From: Microstegium vimineum
Taxonomy: Eukaryota; Streptophyta; Magnoliopsida; Poales; Poaceae
Length of the DNA: 64,000 nucleotides
Direction of reading: 5' to 3'
NCBI GenBank assembly: GCA_022036555.1
Contig: CM039128.1
Span: forward strand, 21,034,171-21,098,170
Shown here: in pieces, positions 1 to 10,569 of the stretch
How positions within the stretch are numbered: the first letter of the stretch is position 1
Layout: each line of letters begins with the position of its first letter
The notes under the pieces: generated by a model
Told to the model about the DNA's origin: nothing
Databases searched by the model: none
The model's input: the letters and a program-made list of their open reading frames with translations, nothing else
Program-made: the position numbers and the translations under genes

Positions 1-144
1 GAAAGCTGGAGCCATTTTGGATGAAAAAATGACTCTGGCTCCTATGTTTTTTTTAGAGAAAAACAGATCTTTTGGTAAAATATATGGCAGGGCTCATCCG
101 AAGGAACCAGAGCTAGAGTTGAGGAGGCGTGCCAAATAGGTCCT
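1..144. mobile_element. Probable right end of a small DNA transposon (hAT-like MITE), cut by the window edge
   Basis: The segment contains short inverted words (GCTGGAGCC near position 5 and GGCTCC near 55) and ends near GGAGGCGTGCCAAATAGGTC. That end resembles the GCCAAACAGGCC-type termini of common grass hAT-like MITEs. No coding capacity is visible. The left end is outside the window, so neither the terminal inverted repeat nor the target duplication can be tested. Confidence 0.3.
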
Positions 145-1380
145 TAATCTAGCCCTCCATTTTATATGTAAGGGGATCTTGAAGTGCTTTTATAAAATTT
201 ACTCTCTAAATTAGAGAGTCATTTGAGTAAAAGTTATATTTGTTTTATTCTTTAATTTTTTGTTTTCAGCTCAATCTCGTCCCTCATGTTACGTGACATG
301 CCATGCTATATCTTTCCTTGTCAACATCATCATCACCAAATTGGTCCACCATATATTCCACTGCATGAACTAGGCAACCGTTGTTCTTCGAGGCACTAGC
401 ACTAGCTCCAAGTTCATTAACTTCATGACTGAGACTTGCCGCAGAGAGTGTCATTAATTAGGTCAAAAGGGTAGTTGCTGATTTCGGTCATCCATGCTGT
501 GAGATGCAGTATTAGGTTACAATCCAAGTTAGGCACCTTATAGAAACCAAATGCATATAAACTCGTGATCGAGACTTCTTTCCTCAAAATTTGCATCCTG
601 ACATATTCTTCTGCAAAGAACCGTAACCACCTCTAGGAATGAGAATATTTCGTTCTTAAGCTTCCAAGCATCGTTGTCACGCTCGGAAGGGTTAGATAAA
701 CCAAAAAATGTTTGCGTACATACTTACTCTCTCAGTCCATAAATAACTATTGATTTTGCTCCTGTAAACAATAATTATTGTAGATCAATTCATCACATTG
801 TAGATCGAGATTCAACACATGAGTGGGAGAGAGAGGAGACTCTGAACACATCGATTCATCCACACATCACCTTCGCCATCCGTGCTAGGGAGCTTCCCAC
901 GGCCGCGCACACATGACGATAGCATTGGCAGAGAGAGCTGGCCAAGGAGAGCACTCATGGGGGCCTACGCCACCCGAGCATGTTAGCCAGGGAGCTAGGC
1001 CAGCTGCCAGAACCCGCGCCCCTGCGCACGCCAACCGTGGAGGCCACCAACCAGGGCCTGTAAATAAGATACGGACCGACCGAGGCCGGAGAGAGGAGGG
1101 AAATTGCTGGAAGATGGAGACCGACCGGGTGGGGAAATGAGAAGGAGAGAAGATACGAAAAAGACAGGAGTTATTGTGGTGGTGGTACTAACCTCATCGG
1201 TTCATATTACTAACCGTTAATAATAATTAACTATCCTACCGATTATTTTTAAAATTCGGCAGTGATAGACTTGTCGTTACGAACCAACAATTAATCATAT
1301 CATCAGTTTTAAATTATCTTGTACTGATGGACCAGCGGTGCTTCAGTGCTTTAGGTAGTGCTCGACCAGTTGACCTCATG
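145..1380. other. Non-genic host DNA upstream of the peroxidase remnant
   Basis: I see no convincing gene here. A 75-codon open frame at 913-1140 has low-complexity composition and no recognisable domain. The words TACTCTCTCAGTCC near 722-735 look like a decayed Stowaway-type terminus. About 1190-1340 is AT-rich with poorly conserved inverted words (CATCGG, CCGAT, GATGG) that could be an old MITE, but I cannot define its ends. Confidence 0.4.
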
Positions 1381-1381
1381 C

Positions 1382-1389
1382 TATATATA
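1382..1389 (+). promoter_or_regulatory. Candidate TATA box of the peroxidase remnant
   Basis: TATATATA lies 90-97 bp upstream of the ATG at 1479. A second candidate, TATAAATA, lies at 1414-1421. The first leaves room for a normal plant 5' leader, so it is the better guess. There is no direct evidence of transcription. Confidence 0.4.
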
Positions 1390-1478
1390 CAGAAAATACA
1401 TAAGCTTTTTGTCCTATAAATATGCTGTCACTTGTCCCACTTCCATCCAGACGTTCTCAAGTCGATCGGAGTCAGGAG

Positions 1479-2182
1479 ATGGCCGTGTCTCGTGGTGAAA
1501 AGCTTGGTACTATTGTTTGTGTTCTGGCACATGCATCATTATTGGTGCTCGTGCTAGCGTCGTGTGCGTGCAAGGCGACTGGTGACTACGGCGGCGGCCT
1601 CTCCGACGATCAGTACAGCGAGTCCTGCCCGGAGCTGGAGATCATCACCAAGAAGTCCCTGGCGCCGATCTTCGCCGTGGACATCAGCTCATGACTGCCA
1701 AGTCCATGTACGTCGTCGATCGTATGTACGAGAAGAGATCGATGCGCGCGCGCCTTCGTTCGTTGGATGACTGATGATGTTGGTATGGATCGTTGGTGTG
1801 TGCAGGCATCTGCAGGGATGTGACGGCTCCATATTGCTCAGCTCCGACGAGTGCCGGCACATAACCTCGGAGCTGGACTCAAGCAAGAATCTCAGCCATC
1901 CGGCACGTCGGCACGATCGGGCTCGTGAAGGCGGCCGTGGAAGCGGCCTGCCTTGGCCTGGTGTCCTGCGCCGACATCGTCGTCCTGGCGGCGAGGGAGG
2001 CCGTGGCGCACACCGGCGGGCCGCGCATCTCCAGCGTGCCCCTTGGCCGGAGGGAAGCGACGACTACCAGCACGCAGGACGCCGATGCGCAGCTTCCGTC
2101 CTGTTTCCTCGGGATTGACGGCGCGCTCGACATCTTTACCAGCCACGGCATGACCGTCGAGGAGACAGTCGCCATTCTAGGT
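1479..2182 (+). pseudogene. Class III peroxidase pseudogene, 5' part only
   Basis: Intact relatives are secreted heme peroxidases of about 330 residues that act in the cell wall and vacuole. The ATG at 1479 gives a start with a signal peptide directly behind it (hydrophobic run followed by ASCACKA); the upstream in-frame ATG at 1422 would place a charged stretch first. Mature motifs follow in order: the YSESCPELE region, distal histidine HDCQV (1690-1704), an intron-like gap with acceptor near 1804, GCDGSILLSSDE, VSCADIVVLAAREAV, and GGPRISSVPLGRRE. The match stops at TVAILG (about 2182), just before the expected proximal-histidine GAHT segment. That is near a common intron site of the family and is followed by GGTTTAATT, a possible donor. 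There is a small deletion with frameshift just before HDCQV and another frameshift near 1895-1905. The proximal histidine and the C-terminal third are not found anywhere in the window. The family is certain, the pseudogene status very likely. Confidence 0.85.
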
Positions 2183-4055
2183 TTAATTCCGTAGAATGCA
2201 AAAAAATGTTCAAACATTAGGCACTACTTATGCATAACATTTTCTCGTAATAAGGCGTGTGATTGTTCTTCAGAGGCTGTCTATTGTACAACCGTGTGTT
2301 TTAGCACTTGCCAACACATAGGTGTTGGATCCATGTAAAACACACAGATTTCAATATTGAAAAAACCATGTGTTTTTTGACTAGCTAGCACATGGTTGTT
2401 GGATGGCTAAGAAACACATGAATTCAAACACAGGAAAAAACGTGTGTTTTAGGATAATGTAACACACAAATTCCATGAGGCAAACAAGACCCATAACTCT
2501 GTTGTTTTTGTCTTTTGCTATTGTCTTCTGTCCAATTCTTTTGTGACGGTCTTCTGTCCCAGTAAAGATTAAGTCATCACAGGATCCAATAACCAAGAAC
2601 ACAGAGATACCCACTAAAGATGTACCAGCACGTAAGCCTAAAAACAACAATCAGTACACATAGAAAACAAACAGAGCAAATAGGGGAAGCCTTTGCTCTA
2701 TATGGAGATCAGATCTTTGCATGGGGGCAAGCAAAACACTACTCCATGCGCAGCTTAGATAAGATCCCTCATACAAATCGGGAGAAAGGAGAAAACATCC
2801 GGCAGATCAAAGATGAAGATCTTCTCTGCCTAAGGGCAAGCAGAGCAGTGGAAAGAGGCAAGCACCATAAGATCCAAGGGGAACTGTGTGAGGGCAAGCA
2901 GAGCAGAGGAAAGGGGCAAGCAACCAACAGATCGAAGGGGAACCACTAACCTCAACAACCAAGGTAATCACACTGATTTCCTCACAAAGATATAATCCAA
3001 GACTGCTAGTATTTGTTGCAACCACATTCATAAATTAGAATTACAATATAATCAGCGTGCACCTAGTGTAGTTCTTGATTGCTTGCTGGACCAACCAATC
3101 ATTTCTATGTTTAGAATGTAGGGACTCAATCATGTAGAATAAACAACAAATTCAAGCCACAAAATAGCAAGCACAACCATATGCCCATATCAAGCTAACA
3201 GGATCAAAGCTTTATTAGTAATTAAGTAGTACATTACACTATAGATAAATCACTGCATGTACAGCCTGACCTACAGACTGAGAACAACTAAGATGACCCT
3301 AGCAACAAAAGCAACCTCAATTTGATGACCAGTAGTATAGAGATTAAAATTGAAACACTATCAGCTCAATCATGCCGCCTTCTTGAACATAATCTGAATC
3401 AAATAACATGACACCTATATGCAACAAGCAAATAACTATGTCAAAGAAAAGATGGATTTCTACTTGTGCTTAATCCAACAACTGGGCGTCCATAAGGAGG
3501 AGACAATTGGGGGTTCTGATTTGGTCAAAAAGGTTGTAAACACAGAGAGCATAGTGCAAAATAGAGAGCATGAGATCACACACACAAATTCAATTTTTCT
3601 AGGCCAATTTCTAGAAGTAATTCTGCAGCCCCACACCACTCACCAATCTTCACAAAAAAATTACAAATATATTTGTTAATTCCTAAATAAATTACAAAAC
3701 AGAAAAGTAAAAATTACACATTTCACATAGTGCAAATTATACTTGATACTAATGCAATTATACTAAACATGTGTAGAATTTAAAGATTCGGCTCATGCAA
3801 TTACTTGCTACCAATACCACTGTCAATTCAACTAGCAGTTTTGATATGGTGCAAGGACAGAGGTGACTATAATCTCACATACCTCGAAGACACGGCCAGC
3901 ATCCGGATCATAGAGATGCCACTTTATGGTGCCTCGAAGACACAGGCATCTGTGGAACAACTATTACTGCATGTACTTAGCTCAAATACAGATCACAAGA
4001 AACAATTTCAGATTGATACTGTATGTAGTTAGCACAAATAACAATAAACATAATT
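2183..4055. other. Non-coding host DNA between the peroxidase remnant and the Reina element
   Basis: There is no recognisable protein. Short open frames (for example 2620-2949) are low-complexity and lack homologous motifs. The words GGGCAAGCAGAGCAG recur around 2830-2910 as imperfect direct repeats. The rest is AT-rich and plain. It may include decayed DNA transposon sequence (see the repeat at 2285-2480). Confidence 0.45.
2285..2480. repeat. Cluster of ACACATG / GTGTGTTTT words in both orientations
   Basis: AACACATAGG, AAAACACACA, CCATGTGTTTT, GCACATGG, AAACACATG, CGTGTGTTTT and TAACACACA occur within 200 bp in direct and inverted orientation. Clusters of this kind are typical of the subterminal regions of CACTA-type transposons. 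No CACTACAA-type terminus or partner end was found, so the transposon interpretation is only a suggestion. Confidence 0.4.
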
Positions 4056-4060
4056 CAAAA
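4056..4060. repeat. Left target-site duplication of the Reina element
   Basis: CAAAA directly left of the 3' LTR matches CAAGA (20786-20790) right of the 5' LTR at four of five positions. This fixes the ends of the outer element despite the nested insertion. Confidence 0.8.
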
Positions 4061-4413
4061 TGGTACAGCTCACTTTACTACGGAGGAAGTACGGCGGCGA
4101 GGAGGCGAGCCGAGGTCGAGCAGGACAGCGGCGTGCGGGTGCCGTGCTACGCGGTAGAGAGAAGGTAAGCCCGGGGGCCCTTAGGGAGAATAAATCTCAA
4201 TCCCAGGCTAATTGCCTCTTAATTCCTGATCAGGTCTTATAGACCGAGAGTCTTACAAGGATACGATTAGATCTCCTAAATTAACTCATATTCTAACTAA
4301 CTTATCCTGATCTTAATAAACTATCCCTATAACGCATGAACACCTCTCCTAAGCCGGCCGCACGCTAGCCACCGTGGCGGCGCTTCCTGTGATATGTTTG
4401 GCCGACCATAACA
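4061..4413 (-). repeat. 3' LTR of the Reina element
   Basis: This 353-bp copy pairs with 20433-20785. A purine tract on the minus strand (complement of 4414-4430, AGGGAGAGA) lies directly upstream and fits a polypurine tract. The chromodomain-like reading frame runs from pol across the tract and ends inside this LTR at 4365. Confidence 0.9.
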
Positions 4414-5843
4414 TCTCTCCCTACCTCGGAGAACAGCTCGTCCTCGGGCTGAAATGAAGGGTATGCCACGCGGAATTCATCAGCTTGCTCCCAGGTGGCG
4501 TCCGCCGGGGGCGTGTCGGCCCATTGCACAAGCACATGCCACACGCCACGGCGCAGGCTGGCGCTCAGCACGCGTTCAGGCTGAAGTAGGGGACGACCGT
4601 GGCGAAGAGGAGGCAGCGCTGGCGGAGCTGTTGTAGACACCGGCGGTGGCCCGCGCAGGGGCTTAAGAACCCCCACGTGGAACACGTCATGTATGCGAGC
4701 CCCCTCCGGCAGCAGGAGACGACAGGCCACCTCGCCTATGCGCTCGATGATCTTGTACGGCCCAGCGTACTTGGGCCCCAGCTTGCCGCGGCTGTGCGGT
4801 TCCAGGGATTGGGTTGGCCGGTGGAGAAGACGAAGCCACACCCAATCGCCCACCGCGAAGTCCAGGGCCCGGTGCTTGGCGTCGTAGTGGCGGCGAGCAT
4901 ACTCCTGAGCTTGAAGAAGGCGTGTGCGCACCTCGGCCAGGAACTCGTCCCTGTCAGCGAGCAGCGTGTCGACGGCCTCCGTACGCGCCCCTCCCGGCGC
5001 GTGCGGCAGCAACTCCGGAGGCTCCCGCCCGTAGACCACCGTGAATGGCGACGTTCGTAGGGCCGAGTGGTAGGACGTGTTGTAGCAGTACTCGGCCCAC
5101 GGCAGCCACTCCAGCCAGTCGCGTGGACGATCGCTAGTTAGACACCGAAGATACATGGCGATGGTCTTGTTGACCGCCTCCGATTGTCTGTCCGTTTGTG
5201 GATGGAATGCGGTGCTCATTCGCAGCTTCACGCCGGCGTGGCGAAATAGGTCGCGCTAGACGTGGCCCGTGAACACCGGGTCCCTATCACTGACGATGGA
5301 CTCCGGGAAGCCATGCAGGCGTACCACGTCCGCGAAGAATGCTCAGGCCACAGACGACGCCGTGTACGGGTGGCCCAACGGGATGAAGTGTGCGAACTTT
5401 GAGAACCTGTCAACCACAGTGAGGAGGACGGATTTGCCGTGTACCTTAGGGAGTGCTTCCACGAAATCCATGGAGATGTCCGCCCAAATGCGGGACGGTA
5501 CCGGCAGGGGCTGGAGGAGGTCGGCCGGATGAAGTGTCTCCGTTTTGTTGCGCTGGCACGTCGCGCACGAGCGGACGAAATCCCGGACTACCCGCCGATC
5601 ATGGGCGACATAGAACTCCGAGCGCAGACGCTGCAGAGTTTTCTGGATGCCTTCATGGCCGCCCGTGTGGCAGCTGTAGGACGTCGTCCAGGACGGGCGA
5701 CGATGCGGGGATGAACACTCGCCCATCGCGGAGCAGCAGGCCTTCCCGGAGTAGCTGCAGGTGCTCAGTCCACGAGGCGCTGTAGATGAGGATGTCGTCG
5801 AAGAACACCAAGACGCCCCTGCGAAGGAAAGGCTAGAGCACAA
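4365..5843 (-). pseudogene. Reina integrase with chromodomain-like C terminus
   Basis: Integrase joins the cDNA to host DNA; the C-terminal chromodomain-like region of chromoviruses is thought to steer insertion. In minus-strand order I see the HHCC zinc-binding domain (HEGIQKTLQRL, then CATCQRNK), the catalytic core (DISMDFVEALPK, VVDRFSKFAHF, IVSDRDPVFTG, FHPQTDRQSE), the GKLGPKYAGPYKI and HDVFHVGVLK motifs, and a tail with VLVQWADTPPADATWE, which resembles a chromodomain. Two in-frame stops break the core (5343-5345 and 5256-5258). A frameshift near 5680-5700 separates it from the preceding RT remnant. Non-functional. Confidence 0.85.
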
Positions 5844-5925
5844 AGTTCATTAGTGCCTGAAAGGTCGACGGCGCGTTGGAAAGGCCGAACGGCATGACCA
5901 AGAACTCGAAGTGCCCATGGTGGGT
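5785..5925 (-). pseudogene. Reina reverse transcriptase, second fragment (downstream of the nested insertion)
   Basis: Minus-strand translation gives HGHFEFLVMPFGLSNAPSTF, a stop, then VLVFFDDILIYS, the RT catalytic FFDD box. It continues the RT that breaks off at 18081 on the other side of the Tekay insertion. After SASWTEHLQLL the frame runs directly into REGLLLRDGRVFIPA, which belongs to the N-terminal side of integrase. The RT thumb and the whole RNase H domain are therefore missing, apparently by internal deletion. Confidence 0.8.
5921..5925. repeat. Left target-site duplication of the Tekay element (TGGGT)
   Basis: TGGGT here is identical to 18076-18080. The duplicated bases lie inside the Reina RT codons, which proves that the Tekay element inserted into an existing Reina copy. 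Confidence 0.95.
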
Positions 5926-8900
5926 TGTAACACCCTAAAAATTTGAATAGCAAATTAGATTTTAAATTGAGTTGAATTTGATTTAATTTAAAGTATTTTT
6001 GTGAAGCATGGAATTAAATATATAAAACTTAAATTAATTATCATGTTAGGTTTCACATGTTTGTGCATTGCATGCTCTTGCATCCTCTTTGTGTGGCTTT
6101 GCAAAACTTGGAAAAAGGATTTCAAAATTCATTTTGAAAATCAATTTGCAAAATTGATTAAAAGGAAAAAGGAAAAGAAAAGGAAAACATTGTGCATTCA
6201 TCTCTTCTGGCCCGAAAGCCCACCAGCCCGGCCTTCTTCCCTCTCTCTCTCTTTTTTCCCCCGCACTGGGCCGTCCTCCTCCCCGCCCCAGCACGGCGCC
6301 TGCGCTCTTCTCCCTCTGACGGCACTGGCCCGCTTGTCGGCGCCGATCCTTCCCCTTCTCCTTCACTGACACCGCAACCCCACGGGTCAGTCTTCCCCTC
6401 TCTTCTCTCTTCTCTGTCGCTGACGACCCCGGGTCCGCTTGTCAGTTCTTTCCCCCTCCTTCCCGTGTCCAGAGCGGACACTGCCGCGCCGCGTCGCCGC
6501 CGCGTCTGCAACCGTCCTCTGCGCGTCTCGCTCCCCTCTCGTGTCCGGTGCGGACTCTACCTCGGCCGCAATAAATAGCACGCACCCACGCCGTTTTCCG
6601 CCATCGCGAAGTCTCTGCTCGCCTCGCATCGCGCCGCCGCCGTCCGAGCAGCACGCCGTCGCCGTTCCGCACCGCCGGTTGCTCCTCGCCCTTCGCCGGG
6701 CACCGCCGCAGCTTCGCGTGAGTATCGGACGCGCCATCTCTCTCTTCTCTCCCTCCCTTGTGCCCTGAGTCGACTCGCCGCCGTTCGGCCGAGGTCCGCC
6801 GCCGCGGTTCGTCGTCGTCCGCCTTCCTCCGTCCCAACCAGACTCTACCAGTGCCCGCAAAAGCTTCGCCCTGGTTCCCTTGTGCTCCCCGCGTCTTTTC
6901 CTGGTCAGTTTTGGTCTCCCAAGCCCTAACCGTCGTGCGCAGACAGTCCGCCGCCGCCGTGCTCCGCGTCGGGGTCTCCCGATCGTCCTCGAGCCTCGCT
7001 ACAGCCCTGAATCGCTTCGCGGCGTCATCCTCTATCTTCCCGTGCAATCAATTTTGGAATCCGTGCTCTGCATCGCTCGAACGGCTTACGCCGACGAGGA
7101 ATCACCTCGGCCGGCCATGGCGCCGCTGAGCGCCGCCCTGCTCCGGCGGGAAACCGCCGTGTCTTCTTCCCCGATCTAATCTGATCCGCCCGCTTCTAAT
7201 CCAACGGCTCAGATTAGCCCATACCCCTTCGGTGGTGTTTTTGCTAAAGAGCCCCTGCTCTTTTCATCCCCTTAACCCGCAGTCCAAAGCGCCTTTGCTC
7301 TTGACATTTTTCCATCGGGAAAACGTATTTCCTTTTCTGAGTATAGTTTTATTCCGAAAATAAAATAAAACCCTAATTCCCTTTTTATCTCTAATATTCA
7401 AAAGCTCATATTTTCTTCGTTTCAAATCCAAATCGACCCGTTCGAGTTGCGTTAGATCCGTATTTTCATGCTCTATCCAGTAGTATAGGTTTCACATATG
7501 TTAATTACTTTTGAAAATCAGAGAAAATTTCTTTGTTTTTGCTAAACCTATCTCTCTTCAAAATCCCATTTTATCTCTAACTTCTTCGTTTTAGATCCGA
7601 TTAGCGTGATTCTCGTATCTCTGTGATCGTAGTGAAGCATAGATCTGTTTTATAACCTTTTCAAAGTCTTTCAATTGTTTTTGGTGTAATGTTCTGATCA
7701 TATCTTGTTTGCTTCGTGTATGATTGCTCGGATGATTGCGTGGTGATGTTGATCGAGTACAGCCTGTGAGATCTTCGTTGACCAAGAGTTCTTTGCAGCA
7801 GATCAGGATCACCAAGAGCTTTGGGATCAAGGCAAGTTTAACATGGGATCATCCTTGTTACCTATTCACCATAATTCAATCTAATCATATTGCATGTGTC
7901 TAATTTGATTCCTATTAGATCTATACCATAGCTTTGTTATCCTTTACCTTGTCACCATGGGTTTATATGCATATGGGTAGCTTTGCTATGCTTTACAATA
8001 ATGGATCTTGAGATGAATCTTGACTAATCATATATGCAACAATGAGACAAAATTGGCTTTTGTAGCAACATGGAATAGGACCCCACTGTAGGGCAAAAGC
8101 TGGGATTTCTAATACAACCACAGGTGCTATAATGGCTCTGGCTTTAGTCAAGTATAAAGATTCGTAGTAGCATGTTGGCAGTTCGTGAAAGGCACCATTG
8201 CCGAGCTGGTTGCAGGGCATGGTCCAGGGTGGTTACCATTTTGAGAGGTACCATCGAGTGGAGGCTTTGTATACCCCTTGCCCGTGGGTACGTAGGGTCT
8301 ATCAACATGTTAGGAAGACTTTTGAAAGACTTCATAGTGTTCCCTGCCCGCTCACCTCGGCAGTGTTTTGGGACTAGCTATCCCGGGCATCTGGGTAACA
8401 TGGCTTGTGGGTAAAGTGTATAACCTCTGCAGAGTGTAAATCTATCATGATAGCCGTGCTCACGGTTACGAGCGGCCTGGAAAACTCACAGTGTAGATGA
8501 TCATGTTGTTTAATTGTTAATGATGTTTATTAATCTTATCATGTGGTTATTAATTGGGCTATGCATAACTAAAGCTAAGTGTTGGTAAAACTTGACCAAG
8601 TTAAAAGCAACCGCAGTACAACCAGTGTCAACCTTTTGAGCTTCATAACCCTGTGTTACTCTTGCTGAGTACGTAAGTGCTCACTCTTGCTTTCTCAACC
8701 CCTTCAGATGGCTATGAAGGCTACCGTGAGGAGTACTAGGCTAGTGGTCAACCAGTCGGCGTTCCCTGTGAAGTGGAGCTTCGTCGCGAGAGTTATCTTT
8801 ATATTCCGCTGTTATGTTATTTAAATATTATTCGTTATGTAATAAACACTCAGTGATGATATTATTTAAAGATTTGTCGGCTTATGTGTGTGATTGATCT

Positions 8901-8955
8901 CTGGGCACACATGAGTTATTCATATTCAATTTTATCCTTAAAATTGGGTGTGACA
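5926..8955 (+). repeat. 5' LTR of the Tekay element
   Basis: The LTR has an AT-rich start, a strongly GC- and CT-rich stretch (about 6200-7200), and an AT-rich 3' half. AATAAATAG at 6570-6578 could serve as a TATA element. AATAAA at 8841-8846, about 110 bp before the LTR end, could be a poly(A) signal. Open frames in the GC-rich stretch appear in both LTRs and look like composition effects, not genes. Confidence 0.93.
6570..6578 (+). promoter_or_regulatory. TATA-like element in the Tekay 5' LTR
   Basis: AATAAATAG sits in an otherwise GC-rich stretch and is unchanged in the 3' LTR copy (around 15690). Its position and isolation suggest the core promoter. This is inference from sequence only. 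Confidence 0.3.
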
Positions 8956-8958
8956 AAT

Positions 8959-8970
8959 TGGTATCAGAGC
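8959..8970 (+). promoter_or_regulatory. Primer binding site (initiator tRNA-Met) of the Tekay element
   Basis: TGGTATCAGAGC, the standard complement of the 3' end of plant initiator tRNA-Met, starts 3 bases after the 5' LTR (8955). It primes minus-strand cDNA synthesis. Confidence 0.95.
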
Positions 8971-9135
8971 AAGTGTTGACTGTAGGACGCCAGCCTAGTT
9001 AGAATGGTCTTCTTACCTTCTCTTTTCTTGCATATATCCTTGCATATATTTTTGCTCAAACTGTTTATGCTACACTTGACTTATTCTATTGTGAAAATGT
9101 TGTTCTAATCTACCTGTATCTTGTCTTGGTTAAAG

Positions 9136-9932
9136 ATGCCTGCTCTTCGCCGATCAGCTCGTCTCAGTTCCAGTGAACGTGTACCTCCGCCACAGGCTCC
9201 TGAACCACAAGCTACAATGGAGAAGTCCCAAGAAGAACCAGTGGAGGAAATCCATGAAATCTCCAGCAGCGAAGAGTACCAAGGGGGAGCAAGCCCCCTT
9301 TACCCAAGAGTTGTTTCCCCTACTACTGATGATGTCATTGAAAACCTGCCAGAAGAGCCCGGGTGGATCCGCACAAAGTATATCCGCGGAGGAGCAAACA
9401 GCAGTTACGCTCACTCCCAACTGGTGGAACTGTTGGGAGAATGCCACCCCGGACCTGAAGTTGCAACAATGTAACCTGCAAGGAATACAAACACCCCCTC
9501 GCCAATACATATTGGAAGGCAAAGGTATACATTTGTGGGAGTGCCGGTGTGCAAGCAGCGGAACGAGTGGACTATACCTTTCACAGCTGCGTTGCACATC
9601 CAACCATCGAAGCAAGCATGAAGGATGCGGCATTCTGTGCATACATGGCTATCCACAACAAGTTCAGAGAAAGGGTTGCCAATACCCGACGTCGCTTCAT
9701 CCCTCGCTTCGATGCGGAGCAAGGTTGGATCACCGACGACCCCAACGGTGAAGGTGGTCCCGTTCTCAATGAGCTCGTTGACTTCGTCCAAGAAATGATG
9801 AGTATGTATGGACATCTTCTGGTGGAAACAATGACGCTACGCAAGGAGCTCAAACACAGCTATCAACAGCAAGATGAACTCCGTGAAGAGTTTGGGTTGC
9901 CTCCAAACTTCAAAAAGATCAAGAAGTGTTAG
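9136..9932 (+). pseudogene. Extra ORF upstream of gag in the Tekay element (ORF0-like), one frameshift
   Basis: A reading frame starts at the ATG at 9136 (MPALRRSARLSSSERV) and runs to a stop at 9472-9474. The continuation lies in another frame from about 9477 (CKEYKHPLANTYWKAK) and runs to the stop at 9930-9932, so one small indel near 9472 broke a protein of about 260 residues. The N terminus is basic, then acidic (EEPVEEIHEISSSEE). The C-terminal half is rich in charged and helix-forming residues and ends in a lysine cluster (FKKIKKC). I do not recognise a domain. An additional ORF between primer site and gag has been described for some related grass elements, from memory RIRE2/RIRE3/RIRE8. 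The function is unknown. Confidence 0.65.
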
Positions 9933-10569
9933 GGTTAGGATTTCCCTTTATAGTTAATCGTTAGATCGTGAGTCGTGTGTGCTAGTGTTTATCTAAGTGT
10001 TTAGTTGCTTGTGTTTTTGCTAATGTGTGAGTTGGATCTTTGTAATGATTGTTGAGGTTGTGGGTCTGTCCACAACACTCATAGCTTAGGTTGGGTTCTA
10101 AAAGATCTTAATAAATAAAGTTGCAGTTTTCTTTAATCTGTTTTTTTCAGACCTCCCTGTCTTGTTAATTTTGTTCTTTTAAATCTGAACGTCCTAAAAT
10201 CACCAAAAATTAACCTAGAACAGTAGACTTCCTTATCTTTCCATGGCCGCAAGGATCACCTTCATATCTGTTCGGAGTTAAGAGAAACAATTCCTGCAAT
10301 TTGATGTTTCTGCGCAGTTTGGTAATCTGGACAGATCTGTTTAATCGCAGTTTATGACTAAGTTAATGTCAGAATCAGAAAATGTCAGAATTACGAAAGT
10401 TGTAGATAATTTCTTTATCTTTCCAACCATGTAAGCTCTGCCTCTGTTTGAGTTCGGGAACTTCAGATATGACTGTTTTTCTAGACTGCTGTTGTGCTGA
10501 AATCCAGAAAAGTTGCAGATTCGTCCCGTGTCAGGTTCTAAATTTGTTCTTATGATATATATATGACAG
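9933..10569 (+). other. Untranslated spacer between ORF0 and gag in the Tekay element
   Basis: This is AT-rich, with no open frame worth reporting and no structure I can define. It is presumably leader of the genomic RNA ahead of the gag start at 10570. Confidence 0.6.

Noticed and set aside
913..1140. 75-codon frame upstream of the peroxidase as a gene
   Set aside because: Low complexity, no homologous motif, overlaps nothing conserved.
2222..2240. CACTACTTATGC as the left end of a CACTA transposon
   Set aside because: It does not match the usual CACTACAA start and I found no TAGTG partner end near the plausible right borders. Only the word cluster was kept, at low confidence.
6387..7179. 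Several long open frames in the GC-rich part of the Tekay 5' LTR, repeated at 15539-16299
   Set aside because: They occur on both strands, overlap one another, have R/S/P-rich composition and no domain, and are carried by both LTR copies. GC-rich non-coding LTR sequence explains them.
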